The position numbers and the translations under genes were made by a program. This document shows positions 60,819-64,000 of a stretch of DNA of 64,000 bases, in pieces; within the stretch, counting starts at the first letter, position 1; the number at the start of each line of letters is the position of its first letter. The notes under the pieces are model-generated. The model was not told where the DNA came from, ran no database searches, and saw only the letters and a program-made list of their open reading frames with translations. The stretch spans positions 558,001 to 622,000 of the forward strand of contig NZ_JAFFQE010000001.1 of assembly GCF_016919005.1 (NCBI RefSeq), read 5' to 3'. Source of the DNA: Desulfopila inferna (lineage in GTDB: Bacteria; Desulfobacterota; Desulfobulbia; Desulfobulbales; Desulfocapsaceae).

Positions 60819-63641
60819 TTACTCTTCTGAAATATGCATACTTTCCAAGACGGTGTTGCATCTGTCACACAACTGTGGGTGCTGTTCATGGCTGCCGACA
60901 CTTGTCGAGCGTATCCAGCATCGTTCGCATTTCTCTCCCGCGGCCGGACGAACCATGATTACCAGTCCTTTGACTGTCTCACTGACATATGGCGGCAACT
61001 CCGCCTCAACCGTCTCGTTGGTATGTTTCAGAGCGGAAACAATCGAGATTTCCTTGATTGTCTGCCATTCATCAACCAGAAAGGGCTCCAGGTCCGCATC
61101 GGATTTCAGCAGCACCTCGGCCTCCAGGGGATGACCGATGACTTTTTCGCGCCTGGCAATCTCGAGGGCTCTGGTAATTTCCGTACGAATTTCAATGAGT
61201 CGGTTCCATTTGGAATCCAGCACTTCATCCATGATCCCCTCTCCGGAAGCGGCGAATTCCGTAAAGAAAACAGATTGAGACAACGGCGCCTTGGCATCGA
61301 GGCTATAAAAATGTTCCCAGGTTTCCGCAGCAGTGAAACTGAGAATGGGAGCCATGAGTTTCAGCATGCCGTCCAGGATGTCATGCAGCACTGTCTGTGC
61401 AGCCCGTCGTGAAGGCGCCTCGGTACCCGCCGTGTAAAGCCGGTCCTTGATGATGTCGAGATAGAAAGAACTCATGGTCGTACCACAAAAGTAGTTGAGG
61501 TTGTGGTAGATCGAGTGGAATTCATACTTCTCGTAAGCCTTTTTGACTTTGGTGTTAAGCTCGTCAAAGCGCTTCAGGGCCCAGCGGTCCAGCTCCGGCA
61601 GTTCGGCGACCTCCACTCGATGTCTTTCCGCTTCAAAATCGCTGAGATTTCCCAACATATATCTGATTGTATTGCGGATTTTTCGATAGGCGTCGGATAC
61701 CTGCTTGAGGATCTCCTCGGAAACCTTGACATCATCACGATAATCTTCGCTGGCGACCCAGAGGCGCAGGATCTCCGCTCCATACTTATCTATGACTTCC
61801 TGGGGAGCAACGACATTACCGATGGACTTCGACATCTTCTTACCCTGGCCGTCGACAACATACCCGTGAGTCAAAACTCCATCAAAAGGTGCTCGCCCAC
61901 GGGTTCCCACCGCGGTAAGCAGTGAGCTTTGAAACCAACCCCGGTGCTGATCGCTTCCTTCGAGATAGAGATCGGCGGGCCAGCGCAGTTCTTCCCGCTC
62001 CTCGCAGACGGCAGCATGACTTACTCCCGAATCAAACCAGACATCGAGAATATCGTCCTCTTTGACAAATTCGCCACTCCCGCAAGCTGTACATGTAGTA
62101 CCATCTTCCAGAAAAACATCGAGATCATGCCTGAACCAGGCATCGGCACCCTCTTTCTTGAACAATTCATCTATCTTCTCGACAAGTCTGTTGTCCCTGA
62201 CCACCTCACCGCAGTCCTTGCAGCTGATAACGGTAATCGGTACTCCCCAGGCACGCTGTCTGGATAAACACCAATCGGGCCGCCCTTCGACCATTGAGTA
62301 TATTCTCTGCTTGCCCCAGGATGGGGTCCACACCACTTTATCAATACTGGCGAGCGCCTTTTTCCGGAGATCGTTTTTTTCCATGGAAATGAACCATTGC
62401 GGGGTCGCTCTGTACATCACCGGTTTTTTGCATCTCCAGCAATGGGGATAACTATGATGCATCTCATCCTTATGGACAAGCGCACCAGATTGTGCCAGAT
62501 CCTCATTGATGCGATCATTCACCTCAGGGACTTTCAGTCCCTGATATGCACCGGCTTCAGAGGTGTAGATTCCCTCATTGTCTACTGGTGAAAGGACTTC
62601 AAGTCCGTATCGCAGTCCGGTCAGATAGTCGTCGGCGCCATGACCGGGCGCAGTATGAACACATCCGGTACCGGCTTCCGTGGTGACGTAGTCGGCGAGT
62701 ACCATAAGTGAATCCCGCTCCATGAGGGGATGACGACAGTGGCGTTTCTCCAGCTGAGCAGCGGAAAACTCGGCAAGGATTGTATAATCGCCGATGCCAA
62801 CCTCCTCCATAACTTTTTCAACCAGATCCTTGGCCAGTATCCAGGTTTCCTCGCCGGTCCTGACTGCGGCATAGACGAAATCCGGATGAAAGGCAATGGC
62901 CAGGTTAGCAGGCAGAGTCCATGGGGTTGTGGTCCAGATAATGACAAACAGCTTGTCGCCGGAAAGTGCAGGATCGATATCGGCAATATCGTCTTTAACT
63001 TGAAATTTTACATAGATCGAGGGAGATCGGTGGTCAAAATACTCAACCTCCGCCTCCGCCAGAGCGGTTGTACAGGTTGAACACCAGTAGACGGGTTTCT
63101 TGTTGCGGATAACCGAACCGTTTAACAAGAAGGAATTGAATTCGCGGGCAATGGCAGCTTCATACCTGTAATTCATGGTAAGATACGGATTATCCCAATC
63201 ACCCAGCACACCCAGCCGCTTGAATTCTGCTTTCTGATCTTTTATCCATTTTTCCGCATATTTCCTGCACGCCGTTCTTTTTGAGAGAATTGGTATGGTC
63301 TTTTTCTTATCTCCAAGTTCTTTATCGACATTATGCTCAATGGGAAGGCCGTGGCAGTCCCATCCCGGAATATACGGGGCATTAAATCCTGCCATTCTGC
63401 GGGATTTGAGGATAATATCCTTGAGAATTTTATTAAATGCCGTACCAAGATGGATATGTCCATTGGCATATGGAGGACCGTCATGCAATATGAACAAAGG
63501 TTTATCCTTTGCGTTCTCCTGAAGCTGCCCATATAAATCTTCCTTCTCCCACCGCTTGAGATACATCGGTTCCTTTTGCGAAAGGTTTGCCTTCATCTTG
63601 AAACTGGTTTGGGGCAGGTTCAGTGTCGCCCTGTAGTCCAT
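60819..63641 (-). CDS. ileS: Isoleucyl-tRNA synthetase
   Basis: 940 aa. Class I signatures: PPYANGHIHLG (HIGH) and KMSKS (GKKMSKSIGNV). The CP1 editing domain is seen around TTPWTLPANLAIAFHPDFVYAAV, and the C-terminal zinc site in EKCERCWIRSTS...LCDRC. AAGGAGAAGG precedes the ATG. It charges tRNA-Ile and edits mischarged valine. No T-box leader was seen in the upstream 350 bp. Confidence 0.96.
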   Translation of the reverse strand: MDYRATLNLPQTSFKMKANLSQKEPMYLKRWEKEDLYGQLQENAKDKPLFILHDGPPYANGHIHLGTAFNKILKDIILKSRRMAGFNAPYIPGWDCHGLPIEHNVDKELGDKKKTIPILSKRTACRKYAEKWIKDQKAEFKRLGVLGDWDNPYLTMNYRYEAAIAREFNSFLLNGSVIRNKKPVYWCSTCTTALAEAEVEYFDHRSPSIYVKFQVKDDIADIDPALSGDKLFVIIWTTTPWTLPANLAIAFHPDFVYAAVRTGEETWILAKDLVEKVMEEVGIGDYTILAEFSAAQLEKRHCRHPLMERDSLMVLADYVTTEAGTGCVHTAPGHGADDYLTGLRYGLEVLSPVDNEGIYTSEAGAYQGLKVPEVNDRINEDLAQSGALVHKDEMHHSYPHCWRCKKPVMYRATPQWFISMEKNDLRKKALASIDKVVWTPSWGKQRIYSMVEGRPDWCLSRQRAWGVPITVISCKDCGEVVRDNRLVEKIDELFKKEGADAWFRHDLDVFLEDGTTCTACGSGEFVKEDDILDVWFDSGVSHAAVCEEREELRWPADLYLEGSDQHRGWFQSSLLTAVGTRGRAPFDGVLTHGYVVDGQGKKMSKSIGNVVAPQEVIDKYGAEILRLWVASEDYRDDVKVSEEILKQVSDAYRKIRNTIRYMLGNLSDFEAERHRVEVAELPELDRWALKRFDELNTKVKKAYEKYEFHSIYHNLNYFCGTTMSSFYLDIIKDRLYTAGTEAPSRRAAQTVLHDILDGMLKLMAPILSFTAAETWEHFYSLDAKAPLSQSVFFTEFAASGEGIMDEVLDSKWNRLIEIRTEITRALEIARREKVIGHPLEAEVLLKSDADLEPFLVDEWQTIKEISIVSALKHTNETVEAELPPYVSETVKGLVIMVRPAAGEKCERCWIRSTSVGSHEQHPQLCDRCNTVLESMHISEE

Positions 63642-64000
63642 ATCCTTCTCCTTTGAAACAAATGGTTTTTCAAAATAAGATAATCTCGTAAAAAGTTGTG
63701 ACGGAGCTCCCGGAAGGCTGGATTAAAAGATCGCTTAAAGCAGGTAGCGAGGTTCCGAAGAGAATGCCGTTTAGTAATTACTCTAAAAATAACCCCAAAG
63801 AATAACAATTGCATGATAAGTTGCAAGTTTTAAAGTGCTGCTGCGGGCTCAAGCGGATTTTTTTCTTTGAATCGAGTCGCTTATATCCTTTCATGTTTCT
63901 TTCAGTTAAGGGTGTAAAAAATTTGACACAAATTCCTGATTTTATTAATATACCGTTTTGCCGATTAAATTCGATCGGGAAATGTTTTTTTTGTTGTGCA
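63642..64000 (+). promoter_or_regulatory. Right-edge intergenic region with a plus-strand promoter candidate
   Basis: TTGACA (63923-63928), 17-bp spacer, TAATAT (63946-63951). The perfect -35 box and fair -10 point out of the window to a plus-strand gene that starts beyond 64000. The left part should hold the ileS promoter. No coding region is visible. Confidence 0.5.

Overview
The window looks like a chromosomal segment of an anaerobic, probably sulfate-reducing Desulfobacterota bacterium (Desulfobulbales-like). This is inferred from gene content. It has a futalosine-route menaquinone operon, a free-standing desulforedoxin, a DVU0298-type HEAT protein, heterodisulfide-reductase/fumarate-reductase-like genes, many two-component and sigma-54 activators, and several TRAP transporters. 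No phage, transposase, integrase, rRNA or CRISPR was recognised.

Layout. 1-8.3 kb: a c-type-heme sensor kinase (cut by the left edge) with its NtrC-type regulator and a methyltransferase, then an SDR with an altered active site, a HEAT protein, a cyclic-nucleotide-binding/DUF4388 protein, a small membrane protein and an NlpC/P60 lipoprotein. 8.6-11.6 kb: MFS transporter, shikimate-kinase-like protein, YgbA-type NO-response protein and a TIGR01777-like epimerase, closed by a terminator. 11.6-20 kb (minus strand): purC, then a tight six-gene menaquinone operon (mqnE-mqnC-deaminase-mqnA-ubiX-ubiA), preceded by a short RpoD-like sigma factor. 20.3-22.1 kb: malQ and tRNA-Glu(CTC).

22.2-30 kb: a LacI-controlled sugar/glycerol-phosphate-type ABC importer with a HAD phosphatase, and a divergent metallo-beta-lactamase-fold hydrolase; two near-identical LacI-type operators lie in the shared promoter region. 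30-32.7 kb: a large PAS-rich orphan histidine kinase. 33.7-39.9 kb: a catabolic cluster (lactate/malate dehydrogenase, old-yellow-enzyme-type Fe-S flavoprotein, ketopantoate-reductase-like protein, orphan TRAP binding protein) with a divergent FCD-type GntR regulator. 40-42.5 kb: a decayed reading frame, an amidohydrolase that has lost most of its metal ligands, a PEBP protein and desulforedoxin.

43-52.1 kb: TRAP transporter dctQMP followed by glutamate formiminotransferase and formimino-THF cyclodeaminase, next to a hybrid kinase with a periplasmic solute-binding sensor and a sigma-54 response regulator; together they look like a sense-import-degrade unit for a formimino compound feeding one-carbon metabolism. 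52.2-58.1 kb: PilZ protein, a 1-kb non-coding stretch, then an HdrC/HdrB/FrdB/FrdA-like soluble redox complex resembling thiol:fumarate reductase. 58.1-64 kb: bioB, and the ileS-lspA-fabD run on the minus strand.

Notable non-coding structure includes two copies of a ~140-bp intergenic repeat (3.9 and 8.5 kb), two diverged copies of another segment (39.9 and 52.8 kb), a terminator abutting the mqnE start, and paired hairpins between dctP and ftcD.
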